From Streptomyces carminius (GTDB lineage: Bacteria; Actinomycetota; Actinomycetes; Streptomycetales; Streptomycetaceae), in assembly GCF_002794255.1 (NCBI RefSeq), contig NZ_PGGW01000008.1, positions 1-64,000 on the forward strand: a stretch of 64,000 nucleotides of DNA. The letters are read 5' to 3'. The position numbers and the translations under genes were made by a program. The notes under the pieces were generated by a model, which made no database searches, was not told the DNA's origin, and saw nothing but the letters and a program-made list of their open reading frames with translations. Every line of letters begins with the position of its first letter. The stretch's first letter is position 1. Positions 7,789 to 15,692 of this stretch are shown piece by piece.

Positions 7789-9387
7789 GTGTTCAGCCAG
7801 GACAGGCCTCTTCTGAAGGGCACGGCCGCGGTGGCGGCGGCGGCCCTGCTCGCCGGATGCGGCTCGCTGGTCGAGGGAGGCGGACGTGCCGGTGGTGCCG
7901 GCAGCGCGCTCACGGTCGGCACCACCGGCGCGCCCACCTCCCTCGACCCGGCCGGTGCCTGGGACGGTTCATGGGAGCTGTTCCGCAACGTCTACCAGAC
8001 GCTGCTGTACTTCCCCGACTCCAGCGGCACCCCGGAACCCGACGCCGCCCAGCGCTGCGCCTTCACCGACAAGGCCAGCAGCGTCTACCGCTGCGTCCTC
8101 AGGGAGGGCCTGACCTTCTCCAACGGCAGCCCGCTGGACGCCGAGGCGGTGAAGTACTCCCTGGAGCGCACCCTCGCCATCAAGGCGGACACCGGTCCCG
8201 CCCAGTTGCTGCAGAGCATCGACCGCATCGAGACCTCCGGCGACCGGACGGTCGTCTTCCACCTCAGGCGGCCCGACGCGACCTTCCCGCTGGTGCTCGC
8301 CACTCCCGCCGCCTCCCTCGTCGACCCCTCCGCCTATCCGGCCGACCGGCTGCTGGACTCCGCCACGGTCACCGGCTCCGGACCGTACCGGCTGGCGTCG
8401 TACGAACGGGGCGAGCGGGCCGAACTGGTCCGGAACAGGGAGTACGAGGGTTCCGCCGAGATCAAGAACGCCGCCGTCACCATCCGGTACTTCGAGGACC
8501 CGGCGGAGATGGTCGACGAACTGGGGAAGGGCGGCATCGACCTGACCTACCGGGGGCTGACCCCCGAGCAGATCTCCGACCTCCGGCGGAACCGCGCCGA
8601 CCACCCGGACATCAAGCTCAGCGAGGTCTACGGCACCGAGATCCGCTACCTGGCGTTCAACCCGGAGCACGAGCCGGCCGGCGAGCGGGCCGTCCGCCGG
8701 GCCGTCGCCCAGGTCATCGACCGCGAGGAACTGGTCAGCGAGGTCTACGAGGGCACCGCCGCGCCGCTGTACTCCATGGTCCCCAGCGGGATCACCGGGC
8801 ACACCAGCGCCTACCACGAGGAGTACGGCGACGAGCCCGGCGCGGAGAAGGCCGAGGCCGCCCTGGAGGAGGCCGGGATCACCGGGAAGGTGCCGCTGAC
8901 CCTGTGGTACACCACCGACCGCTACGGGGCGGGCACCGAACGGGAGTTCCGCGAGATCGAACGGCAGCTGGAGGAGTCGGGGCTGTTCGAGATCACCCTG
9001 GAGGGGCGGAGGTGGCGCGAGTTCCAGAAGGGGGTGGCCGAGGGCGAGTACCAGGTGTTCGGCCGCGGCTGGTTCCCGGACTTCCCGGACGCGGACAACT
9101 ACATCTCGCCGTTCGTCGGCAAGGAGAACGTCCTGGGCGTGCCGTACGAGGACGCCGACCTGACCGGCGGGCTGCTGCCCCGGTCCCGCAGGCTGGGCGA
9201 CCGCAGCGCGGCCGGCGACGTCCTGGCCGAGGCCCAGCGGATCCTGGCCGAGGACGCCCGGCTGCTGCCCCTGTGGCAGGGCAAGCTCCACATCGCCGCC
9301 CGTGACGACGTCGCCGGTGTGGAGTGGAGCACCGACTCCTCGACGATCATGCGGATGTGGGAGCTCTCCCGCAAGAAGAGCTGGTGA
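7789..9387 (+). CDS. ABC transporter solute-binding lipoprotein, peptide/nickel family 5
   Basis: A 532-residue extracytoplasmic binding protein of the oligopeptide (family 5) type. The GTG at 7789 follows GAGGAG at good spacing and gives a short signal peptide with lipobox LAGC at about residue 24. The conserved first strand LTVGTTGAPTSLDPAGAWD and the later YLAFNP and GWFPDFPDADNY segments match the family. No permease or ATPase genes adjoin it, so it either serves transporters encoded elsewhere or acts as an orphan receptor. The frame is open upstream to 7495, but that part looks non-coding. Confidence 0.88.
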   Translation: MFSQDRPLLKGTAAVAAAALLAGCGSLVEGGGRAGGAGSALTVGTTGAPTSLDPAGAWDGSWELFRNVYQTLLYFPDSSGTPEPDAAQRCAFTDKASSVYRCVLREGLTFSNGSPLDAEAVKYSLERTLAIKADTGPAQLLQSIDRIETSGDRTVVFHLRRPDATFPLVLATPAASLVDPSAYPADRLLDSATVTGSGPYRLASYERGERAELVRNREYEGSAEIKNAAVTIRYFEDPAEMVDELGKGGIDLTYRGLTPEQISDLRRNRADHPDIKLSEVYGTEIRYLAFNPEHEPAGERAVRRAVAQVIDREELVSEVYEGTAAPLYSMVPSGITGHTSAYHEEYGDEPGAEKAEAALEEAGITGKVPLTLWYTTDRYGAGTEREFREIERQLEESGLFEITLEGRRWREFQKGVAEGEYQVFGRGWFPDFPDADNYISPFVGKENVLGVPYEDADLTGGLLPRSRRLGDRSAAGDVLAEAQRILAEDARLLPLWQGKLHIAARDDVAGVEWSTDSSTIMRMWELSRKKSW

Positions 9388-9490
9388 CCGCCGGGCTCTC
9401 CGTACCGCCGTGCCGTTGTCGGCGGGCCCCGGTACGTTCTGAGGGCGCGTCCGGGAAGGCGCGCGGAACCGACACCGGAGGTTGTCTCAC

Positions 9491-10171
9491 GTGAACGGCA
9501 TGCTGCCCGAGTCCTGGCACGGGGTCCTCGGTGACGAGCTCGAGAAGCCCTACTTCAAGGAGCTCGTCGAGTTCGTCGAGGAGGAGCGGGCACGCGGACC
9601 GGTCTACCCGCCCCGGGAGGAGGTCTTCGCGGCGCTGGACGCCACCCCCTACGACCGGGTCAAGGTGGTGATCCTCGGCCAGGACCCGTACCACGGCGAG
9701 GGCCAGGGGCACGGGCTGGCGTTCTCGGTGCGCCCCGGGGTGCGGATCCCGCCGTCCCTGCGGAACATCTACAAGGAACTGCACGCGGAGCTGGGCTGTC
9801 CCGTCCCCGACAACGGCTATCTGATGCCCTGGGCCGAGCAGGGCGTGCTGCTGCTCAACGCGGTCCTGACGGTCCGGGCCGGGGAGGCCAACTCCCACAA
9901 GGGCAAGGGATGGGAGAGGTTCACGGACGAGGTGATCCGCGCCGTGGCCGCCCGGCCCGACCCGGCCGTCTTCGTGCTGTGGGGGGCCTACGCCAGGAAG
10001 AAGCTGCCGCTGATCGACACCGGGCGGCACGCGGTGGTCCAGGGAGCCCACCCCTCGCCGCTGTCCGCGAAGAAGTTCTTCGGCTCCCGCCCCTTCACCC
10101 AGATCAACGAGGCGATCACGGCGCAGGGGCACACCCCGGTCGACTGGTGCGTCCCCGACCTCGGGGCCTGA
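9491..10171 (+). CDS. ung: Uracil-DNA glycosylase
   Basis: Family 1 uracil-DNA glycosylase, removing uracil from DNA as the first step of base excision repair. In the 226-residue product GQDPYHG carries the catalytic Asp65, and the C-terminal AHPSPLS carries the catalytic His of the leucine loop; AFSVRPG and LLLNAVLTV are also typical. The GTG at 9491 is preferred because GGAGG lies 9 bases upstream; TTG at 9482 and ATG at 9500 are alternatives. It is a single gene ending at a possible shared terminator. Confidence 0.95.
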   Translation: MNGMLPESWHGVLGDELEKPYFKELVEFVEEERARGPVYPPREEVFAALDATPYDRVKVVILGQDPYHGEGQGHGLAFSVRPGVRIPPSLRNIYKELHAELGCPVPDNGYLMPWAEQGVLLLNAVLTVRAGEANSHKGKGWERFTDEVIRAVAARPDPAVFVLWGAYARKKLPLIDTGRHAVVQGAHPSPLSAKKFFGSRPFTQINEAITAQGHTPVDWCVPDLGA

Positions 10172-10174
10172 CGG

Positions 10175-10217
10175 CGGCCGGGCCGGCCCGCGGAGCCGGA
10201 CCGGGGTGGCCCGGCCG
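10175..10217. terminator. Possible bidirectional terminator, ung / DUF3224
   Basis: CGGCCGGGCC (10175-10184) pairs with GGCCCGGCCG (10208-10217), 10-bp stem with a 23-base loop, between convergent genes. Confidence 0.5.
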
Positions 10218-10235
10218 GCGCCACGGGGCCGGTCC

Positions 10236-10652
10236 TCAGGCCAGCTCGTACTCGAAGCTGTAGGGGACGGACGGTTCGCCGTGCACGGCGGTGAAGCCGC
10301 CCGTCCCCCGCAGCCCGGCCAGCTCTCCGGTGCCGGAGCCGGGCACCACCTCGAAGACGCAGCGCACGGTCGCCCGCTCGTCGAAGGTGCCGCGCTCGGC
10401 GAGGACGAAGCTGCCCTTGCGGCCGCCGACGGTGCCGGTGAGCAGTTCGTGGCCGCTGAAGGACCCGGCCGAAGCCGGATTCCCGGTGGTGTACACGGTG
10501 GTGTAGGCGCACGCCGTCCCGGCGGCCTCGATACCGCCGGTGAAGTGGTTGGTGACGGTGGTGGTGGTCAGCCTCGGGCCGTCCTCGGCCGCGGAGAGGA
10601 CGGTCTCCCGCCAGTCGGCGAAGGTGAAACTGCCGGTGGTGTGCGTGGGCAT
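10236..10652 (-). CDS. DUF3224 domain protein
   Basis: A 138-residue DUF3224 protein, likely a small beta-barrel of the allene-oxide-cyclase-like type. Typical features are the start THTTGSFTFADW, alternating short strands, and the late GTGGFTAVHG motif. The biochemical role is unknown. The ATG at 10652 has a strong GGAGGAAG site. It is divergent from a WYL regulator, with one long palindrome between them, so it is almost certainly that regulator's target. Confidence 0.85.
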   Translation of the reverse strand: MPTHTTGSFTFADWRETVLSAAEDGPRLTTTTVTNHFTGGIEAAGTACAYTTVYTTGNPASAGSFSGHELLTGTVGGRKGSFVLAERGTFDERATVRCVFEVVPGSGTGELAGLRGTGGFTAVHGEPSVPYSFEYELA

Positions 10653-10711
10653 GGAACTTCCTCCGTAACCGGTGGCGCGGGTCCGTCCCGCGCCCGGTGC
10701 CCCCACCCTCG

Positions 10712-10746
10712 CGCCCGTACCTGACATCTTCTGTCAGGTACGGGCG
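10712..10746. promoter_or_regulatory. Perfect 15-bp inverted repeat: WYL regulator operator
   Basis: CGCCCGTACCTGACA (10712-10726), spacer TCTTC, then its exact reverse complement (10732-10746), ending 13 bp before the WYL start and 59 bp from DUF3224. As the only strong dyad between divergent genes it is the probable operator for both, allowing autoregulation. Confidence 0.75.
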
Positions 10747-10759
10747 GCAGACTGGTGCC

Positions 10760-11842
10760 ATGCGCGCCGACCGCCTGCTGCGGATGCTCCTGCTGCTCCA
10801 GAACCGGGGCCGGATGACCGCCCCCGAGCTCGCCGCCGAACTGGAGGTCTCGGTCCGGACCGTCTACCGCGACGCGGAGGCGCTCATCGCCTCCGGCGTG
10901 CCGCTGGCCGCCGACCGGGGACCGGAGGGCGGCTACCGCCTCATGACGGGCTACCGCACCCGGCTGACCGGGCTCACCGGGGAGGAGGCCGACTCCCTCT
11001 GGCTGGCCGGCATGCCCGCCGCCGCGGCCGAGCTCGGGCTGGGCGCCGGACTGGCCACCGCCCAGCTCAAGCTGCGTGCCGCGCTCCCGGACCGGCTGGC
11101 CGAGCGCACCCGGCGGATCTCCGAGCGCTTCCACCTCGACGCTCCCGCCTGGTTCCGGGACGCCGACCCGGTACCGCAGTTGGCGCGGGTGGCGGAGGCC
11201 GTCTGGGAGCAGCTGGCGGTACGCGTCCACTACCGCCGCTGGCGCGGTGAGGTGCACCGCGAGCTGCACCCGCTCGGGCTCGTGCTCAAGGGAGGCATCT
11301 GGTACCTGGTCGCCCGTGCCGCCGCTGCCGCCGCTGCCGCCGCTGCCGCCGCTGCCGCCGCTGCCGCCGGAGTTTCCGGGGACGCCGGGGACTCCGGAGC
11401 GGGGGAGCGGGCCGTGCGCACCTACCGGGTCTCGCGCATCCTCGCACTGGACATCCCCGGCGAGCGCTTCGAGAGGCCCGCGGATTTCGACCTCGCGGCG
11501 TACTGGGCGGAGGTCTCCGGCCGGATGGAGACCGGGCGCCACCGGGGCGAGGCGCTGCTGCGCCTGTCACCGCGCGGTCTGCGGCTGCTGCCCATGCAGT
11601 TCGGCGCGGTGGGCGCGCGGGCGGCGGCGGAGGCGGACGGACCGGACGAGGACGGCTGGGTGCGGGTGCTCCTCCCGGTGGAGAGCACCCCCATGGCGGT
11701 GGGCGATCTGCTCCGGCTGGGCACGGAGGCCGAGGTGCTCGGCCCCGCCGAACTGCGCTCGGCGGTGGCGGACGCGGTGGGAACGCTGGCGCGCCGGTAC
11801 GGGCGCGGCGACGGTGGCGGCCGGCCCCGGGACGGCGGCTGA
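10760..11842 (+). CDS. HTH/WYL-domain transcriptional regulator (YafY type)
   Basis: A 360-residue regulator. A winged HTH (residues about 1-60, RADRLLRMLLLLQNRGRM and VSVRTVYRDAEAL) is followed by a WYL ligand-binding domain (about 140-240, including VHYRRWRGE and GIWYLVAR) and a C-terminal WCX extension. WYL proteins are ligand-responsive, but the ligand is unknown. A run of 17 alanines directly after GIWYLVAR interrupts the domain and is encoded by a 9-bp microsatellite. Divergent from DUF3224, its likely target. Confidence 0.88.
   Translation: MRADRLLRMLLLLQNRGRMTAPELAAELEVSVRTVYRDAEALIASGVPLAADRGPEGGYRLMTGYRTRLTGLTGEEADSLWLAGMPAAAAELGLGAGLATAQLKLRAALPDRLAERTRRISERFHLDAPAWFRDADPVPQLARVAEAVWEQLAVRVHYRRWRGEVHRELHPLGLVLKGGIWYLVARAAAAAAAAAAAAAAAAAGVSGDAGDSGAGERAVRTYRVSRILALDIPGERFERPADFDLAAYWAEVSGRMETGRHRGEALLRLSPRGLRLLPMQFGAVGARAAAEADGPDEDGWVRVLLPVESTPMAVGDLLRLGTEAEVLGPAELRSAVADAVGTLARRYGRGDGGGRPRDGG
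11318..11368 (+). repeat. 9-bp microsatellite encoding Ala17
   Basis: Five copies of GCCGCCGCT plus GCCGCC in the WYL gene, coding 17 consecutive alanines. The unit is codon-sized, so slippage would change linker length without frameshift. Confidence 0.95.
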
Positions 11843-11885
11843 CCGGGCTCCGCCCGGGAGCCCGCCGGTGCCCGCGCCGGAGGCG

Positions 11886-12665
11886 TCAGCGGAGACTCCG
11901 GCAGAACCCGTCCTCCAGCCCGTGCGGGTCCCAGCCGGCGACGGAACCGGCCACATCGCACATGCCGGGGCCGGCGGGGCCGGAGCGCGCCGGTGGCGTG
12001 CCGCCTCCGGGAGCGGGTGCAGGCGTGTGGGAGGGGGCACCGCCGGGGGTGCGCCCGGGGGTGTGCGCAGGTGCGGGAAGGGACCGGGGGGTGCGGGAGG
12101 GCGTCCGCCCGGCCGGTGGGCGCCGCCGCTCGGGTGCCGGTGCGGCGGTTCGGGCGGGTGGCCCGGTGCGGCGGGCGGGCGGCGCCGCCGAGGTCCCGGG
12201 CACGGCCCGCGGACCGGAGGCGGGGCGCGCCGCCCGGCGGGGAGTGTGGGCGGCCCTCCCGCGCGGTGCGGGAGCCGGCCGCACGGCGGAGGGCCCCGGA
12301 GCGGACCGGCGGACCGGCTCGGTCCGCCCCGGCTCCCGGCTTCTCACTCCGCTCCCTCCGGCTCCCGTCCCGGCGGCCCGGTCCTTCCGGTCCTTCCCGC
12401 GCCTCTCGTCCTTCTTGCCCTTACGGCCCTTCCCGTGGTGCCCGGCCCGCTCCCGTTCCCCCGGGACCTGGGCCAGGTTCTCCCGCGCCGGGCCCGGGCT
12501 CTCCCGGGGCCCGGCGTGCCGCTCGGCGGGAAGGGAGGTGGCGGGCCGGGGCGGCGGCGTGCCGCCCGCCGCCCGGGAGCCGCCGGCCACCGTCGTACAG
12601 CCCGCCAACGTCACCGCCGTCAGGCAGGCCCCGATCAGTACCAGGGCACCGGTTCCGGTCCTCAT
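11886..12665 (-). CDS. Low-complexity secreted lipoprotein
   Basis: A predicted 259-residue surface lipoprotein. The ATG at 12665 gives a signal peptide with lipobox LAGC (Cys at about residue 23). Residues 30-230 are rich in Pro, Ala, Arg and Gly and show no fold. The last 25 residues contain two cysteines in a MCDVAGSVAGWDP...FCRSL pattern like the conserved tail of several Streptomyces lipoproteins, which supports a real gene. The function is unknown. The frame is extremely GC-rich, so the middle should be treated with caution. Confidence 0.55.
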   Translation of the reverse strand: MRTGTGALVLIGACLTAVTLAGCTTVAGGSRAAGGTPPPRPATSLPAERHAGPRESPGPARENLAQVPGERERAGHHGKGRKGKKDERRGKDRKDRAAGTGAGGSGVRSREPGRTEPVRRSAPGPSAVRPAPAPRGRAAHTPRRAARPASGPRAVPGTSAAPPARRTGPPARTAAPAPERRRPPAGRTPSRTPRSLPAPAHTPGRTPGGAPSHTPAPAPGGGTPPARSGPAGPGMCDVAGSVAGWDPHGLEDGFCRSLR

Positions 12666-12802
12666 GTCTCGCACCTGGACAACTCTGCCGACCGCGGCCG
12701 CCACCGGGAAACCTCCACCGGAGTGACACCGGCGGCCCGGCGGCACCCGTACGGCCTACGGAGCGGGGCGTACGGGTGAGCGGGCGGGCGGCGGGCGGTG
12801 TC

Positions 12803-13408
12803 TCATCGCCGCAGCATCCCCGCCAGCAGCTCGCCCAGCCCGGCCCGCAGCTCCTCCAGGGCGGGCACCGTCGAGTGGTAGGAGCCCGCGGTGCAGGAGA
12901 ACATCATCCCGTCGCACCAGGCGATCAGCGACAGCGCGTGCCGCTCGGGCTCGGCCGACCCGGCGGCGGTCATCATCGCCACCAGCGGCTCCCGGAAGGC
13001 GTTGCCGCCCGTCCGGTCGTAGACGGCCCGCAGGGCGGGGCGACGGGTCGCCTCCAGGGCCAGTTCGTAGCGGGCGACCGTCAGGTGGCGGTGGTGGGTC
13101 AGATAACGGTGCAGGGTCCGGGCCAGGGCCTCGGCCAGGGCGCCGGCCGGGTCCCCGGAGCCGCCGGGCACCGGTGTCCGCCGCGGTTCCAGCACGCTCG
13201 CCTCGCGCACCGCCAGCCGCCGCACCGTCAGCTCCAGCAGTGCCTCGCGGGTGCGGGCGTGGTTGGAGGTGGAGCCCTGCGGCAGGCCGGCCGCCTCGTC
13301 CACCGCGCGGTGGGTGAGCCCGCGCAGTCCCCGCTCGGCAAGCAGGCCGATCGCGGTGTCGGCGATCAGTTCGGTACGGGCGGGAGGGCGGGCGGTGCGC
13401 GGAGCCAT
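12803..13408 (-). CDS. TetR-family transcriptional regulator
   Basis: A 201-residue TetR repressor. The N-terminal HTH spans about residues 12-58 (IADTAIGLLAERGLRGLTH, GLPQGSTSNHARTREALL), with an all-helical ligand domain after it. It is divergent from a FAD monooxygenase with two palindromes between the genes, so it probably represses both itself and the monooxygenase. The ligand is unknown, likely an aromatic substrate. Confidence 0.9.
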   Translation of the reverse strand: MAPRTARPPARTELIADTAIGLLAERGLRGLTHRAVDEAAGLPQGSTSNHARTREALLELTVRRLAVREASVLEPRRTPVPGGSGDPAGALAEALARTLHRYLTHHRHLTVARYELALEATRRPALRAVYDRTGGNAFREPLVAMMTAAGSAEPERHALSLIAWCDGMMFSCTAGSYHSTVPALEELRAGLGELLAGMLRR

Positions 13409-13428
13409 GCGGTCAACCTACCGGCTCC

Positions 13429-13472
13429 ACTACAGCCGTAGTAGGCTGCCGGTGTCACTACAGATGTAGTGA
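13429..13472. promoter_or_regulatory. Two TetR operators, consensus ACTACA-N-GTAGT
   Basis: ACTAC-AGCC-GTAGT (13429-13442) and TCACTACA-GA-TGTAGTGA (13455-13472, perfect 8-bp arms) lie between the divergent TetR and monooxygenase starts. The two share an ACTAC...GTAGT core. Confidence 0.8.
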
Positions 13473-13510
13473 CGGTTTCTCCGTAACCGTCCACACCGGG
13501 AGGGCACCCC

Positions 13511-14734
13511 ATGCACCAGCCCCGAGCCGTCGTCGTCGGAGCCGGGATCGGAGGCCTTACCGCGGCCGGGGCACTGCACCGGCGCGGCTGGCGGGTCACC
13601 GTCCTGGAACGCGCCGCCGAGCTGGAGCCGGTCGGCGCGGGAATCGCGCTGGCCCCCAACGCCCAGCGGGCCCTGGACGTCATCGGGCTCGGCGACGCCG
13701 TCCGCGCGATGTCCGCCTGGCAGGGCGAGGGAGGACTGCGCACCCCCTCGGGCCGCTGGCTCTCCCGCACCACCCAGGACGCGGCGGCCGAGCGCTTCGG
13801 CGGCCCGGTCGTCGTGGCCCACCGCGCCGACCTCGTCACGCTGCTCGCCGCCCGGCTGCCCCAGGGCGCCGTCCGCACCGGCACCCCCGCCCGGATCACG
13901 GACCCGGGGACGGCGGAGCGGCCCGCGACCGTGCGCACCGGGGGCGGCGAGGAACTCGCCGCCGACCTCGTCGTCGCCGCGGACGGCATCCACTCCGCCG
14001 CCCGGGAAGTCCTCTTCCCCGGCCACCCCGCGCCCCGCTACGCGGGATTCACCGCCTGGCGGTTCGTCGCCCCCGCGCCCGGGCGGCCCTTCGCCCCCCA
14101 CGAGACCTGGGGCCGCGGCGCGCTGTGGGGGACCGTCCCGCTGCACGACGGCCGGGTGTACGTCTACGCCACCGCAACCGTCCCCGCCGGGACACGTTTC
14201 CCGGCGGGCGAGCGGGCCGAGCTGCTGCGCCGGTTCGGCACCTGGCACCATCCCGTGCCCGAACTCCTCGCCGCCGTACCGCCGGACGCCATCCTGCGCA
14301 ACGACGTGTACCGCACCGCCGCCGCGCCGCCCGCCTACCACCTGGGCCGCACCGCCCTGCTCGGCGACGCCGCGCACGCCATGGCGCCCAGCCTCGGCCA
14401 GGGCGGCTGCCAGGCGATCGAGGACGCCGTCGTCCTGGCCCACCACGCCGCCTCCGCCGACGGAGGCGGCGCGGGGACGGTACGCGCCCTGGCCGCGTAC
14501 ACCCGTGACCGGCTGCCCCGCACCATGGACGTCGTACGCCGCTCCACCCGGGTCGGCCGGCTGTTCACCCTGTCGTCGGCGCCCGCCTGCGCCCTGCGCG
14601 ACGCCGTGGTCACCGCCGCCAACCGGGTCGGCCCGCGACTGGCCCTGCGCAGCCTCGACGGCATCGCCGACTGGCGGCCGCCGCGGGAGTCGTATGCTGC
14701 CGGGACACGGCGGTCGCGCACCGCGCCGGAGTGA
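13511..14734 (+). CDS. FAD-dependent monooxygenase (aromatic hydroxylase type)
   Basis: A 407-residue class A flavoprotein monooxygenase. It has the FAD dinucleotide motif VVVGAGIGGLTAAGAL at the N-terminus, the second FAD motif TALLGDAAHAMAPSLGQGG (residues about 280-298) and the DLVVAADGIHS motif (about 155) of PheA/TfdB-like hydroxylases. Such enzymes use NAD(P)H and O2 to hydroxylate aromatic or polyketide substrates. It starts 39 bp after the second TetR operator and is thus likely substrate-induced. No biosynthetic cluster is visible, so a catabolic or detoxifying role is as likely as a tailoring one. Confidence 0.88.
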   Translation: MHQPRAVVVGAGIGGLTAAGALHRRGWRVTVLERAAELEPVGAGIALAPNAQRALDVIGLGDAVRAMSAWQGEGGLRTPSGRWLSRTTQDAAAERFGGPVVVAHRADLVTLLAARLPQGAVRTGTPARITDPGTAERPATVRTGGGEELAADLVVAADGIHSAAREVLFPGHPAPRYAGFTAWRFVAPAPGRPFAPHETWGRGALWGTVPLHDGRVYVYATATVPAGTRFPAGERAELLRRFGTWHHPVPELLAAVPPDAILRNDVYRTAAAPPAYHLGRTALLGDAAHAMAPSLGQGGCQAIEDAVVLAHHAASADGGGAGTVRALAAYTRDRLPRTMDVVRRSTRVGRLFTLSSAPACALRDAVVTAANRVGPRLALRSLDGIADWRPPRESYAAGTRRSRTAPE

Positions 14735-14786
14735 CGGCGACGGCGGCGGCAGCGGCGGTGAACGACGGCGAGACCGGGGAGGCCCT

Positions 14787-15692
14787 GTGCGGATCGGTGT
14801 GATCGGGCTCGGTGACATCGCACGGAAGGCCTACCTCCCGGTGCTCACCGCCCAGCCGGGCCTGGAGCTCCACCTCAACACCCGCACCCGCGCCACCCTG
14901 GACCGGATCGCAGACGCCCACCGGATCCCCGCCGCGCAGCGCCACCCGGACCTCGACGCGCTGCTCGCCGCCCGGCCCGACGCGGCCTTCGTCCACGCCC
15001 CCACCGAGACCCACCCGCGGATCGTCACCCGGCTGCTGGAGGCCGGGGTGCCCACGTACGTCGACAAGCCGCTCGCCTACGAGCCGGCCGAGGCCGAGCG
15101 GCTGGTCCGCCTCGCCGAGGCGCGGCACACCGCGCTGACCGTCGGCTTCAACCGCCGCCACGCCCCCGGCTACACCCAGTGCCTGGAGCATCCGCGCGAG
15201 CTGATCCTGATGCAGAAGAACCGGGTCGGCCTGGCCGCCGACCCGCGCGAGGCGGTCTACGACGACTTCATCCACGTCGTCGACACCCTCCGCTTCCTGC
15301 TGCCCGGCCCGGCCGTGCACACCGACGTCCGGGCACGCGTCAGCGGGGGACTGCTGCACCACGTGGTGCTCCAGCTCTCGGGCGACGGCTTCACGGCGAT
15401 CGGCGTCATGAACCGGATGAGCGGCAGCACCGAGGAGATCCTCGAGGTGGCCGGGCAGGACACCAAACGCCAGGTGCTCAACCTGGCGGAGATCGTCGAC
15501 CACAAGGGCCAGCCCAGCGTCCGCCGCCGCGGGGACTGGGTGCCGGTGGCCCGTCAGCGCGGCATCGAGCAGATCACCCTCGACTTCCTCGACGCGGTGC
15601 GCGCCGGACGGCGGCCGGGCGCCGAGGACGCCCTGCGCACCCACGAGCTGTGCGAGCGGATCGTCACCGCCGTACTGGAGCAGTCCCGCTGA
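14787..15692 (+). CDS. Gfo/Idh/MocA-family oxidoreductase
   Basis: A 301-residue NAD(P)-dependent oxidoreductase acting on a sugar-like or polyol substrate. The N-terminal Rossmann motif is IGVIGLGDIARKAYLPVL, the central EKP-type motif reads YVDKPLAYEP, and the C-terminal substrate domain carries FIHVVDTLRFL. The GTG at 14787 has GGGGAGG 5 bases upstream. It is 52 bp after the monooxygenase and may be co-transcribed. Its end overlaps the convergent lnt gene by 29 bp. The substrate cannot be told. Confidence 0.85.
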   Translation: MRIGVIGLGDIARKAYLPVLTAQPGLELHLNTRTRATLDRIADAHRIPAAQRHPDLDALLAARPDAAFVHAPTETHPRIVTRLLEAGVPTYVDKPLAYEPAEAERLVRLAEARHTALTVGFNRRHAPGYTQCLEHPRELILMQKNRVGLAADPREAVYDDFIHVVDTLRFLLPGPAVHTDVRARVSGGLLHHVVLQLSGDGFTAIGVMNRMSGSTEEILEVAGQDTKRQVLNLAEIVDHKGQPSVRRRGDWVPVARQRGIEQITLDFLDAVRAGRRPGAEDALRTHELCERIVTAVLEQSR

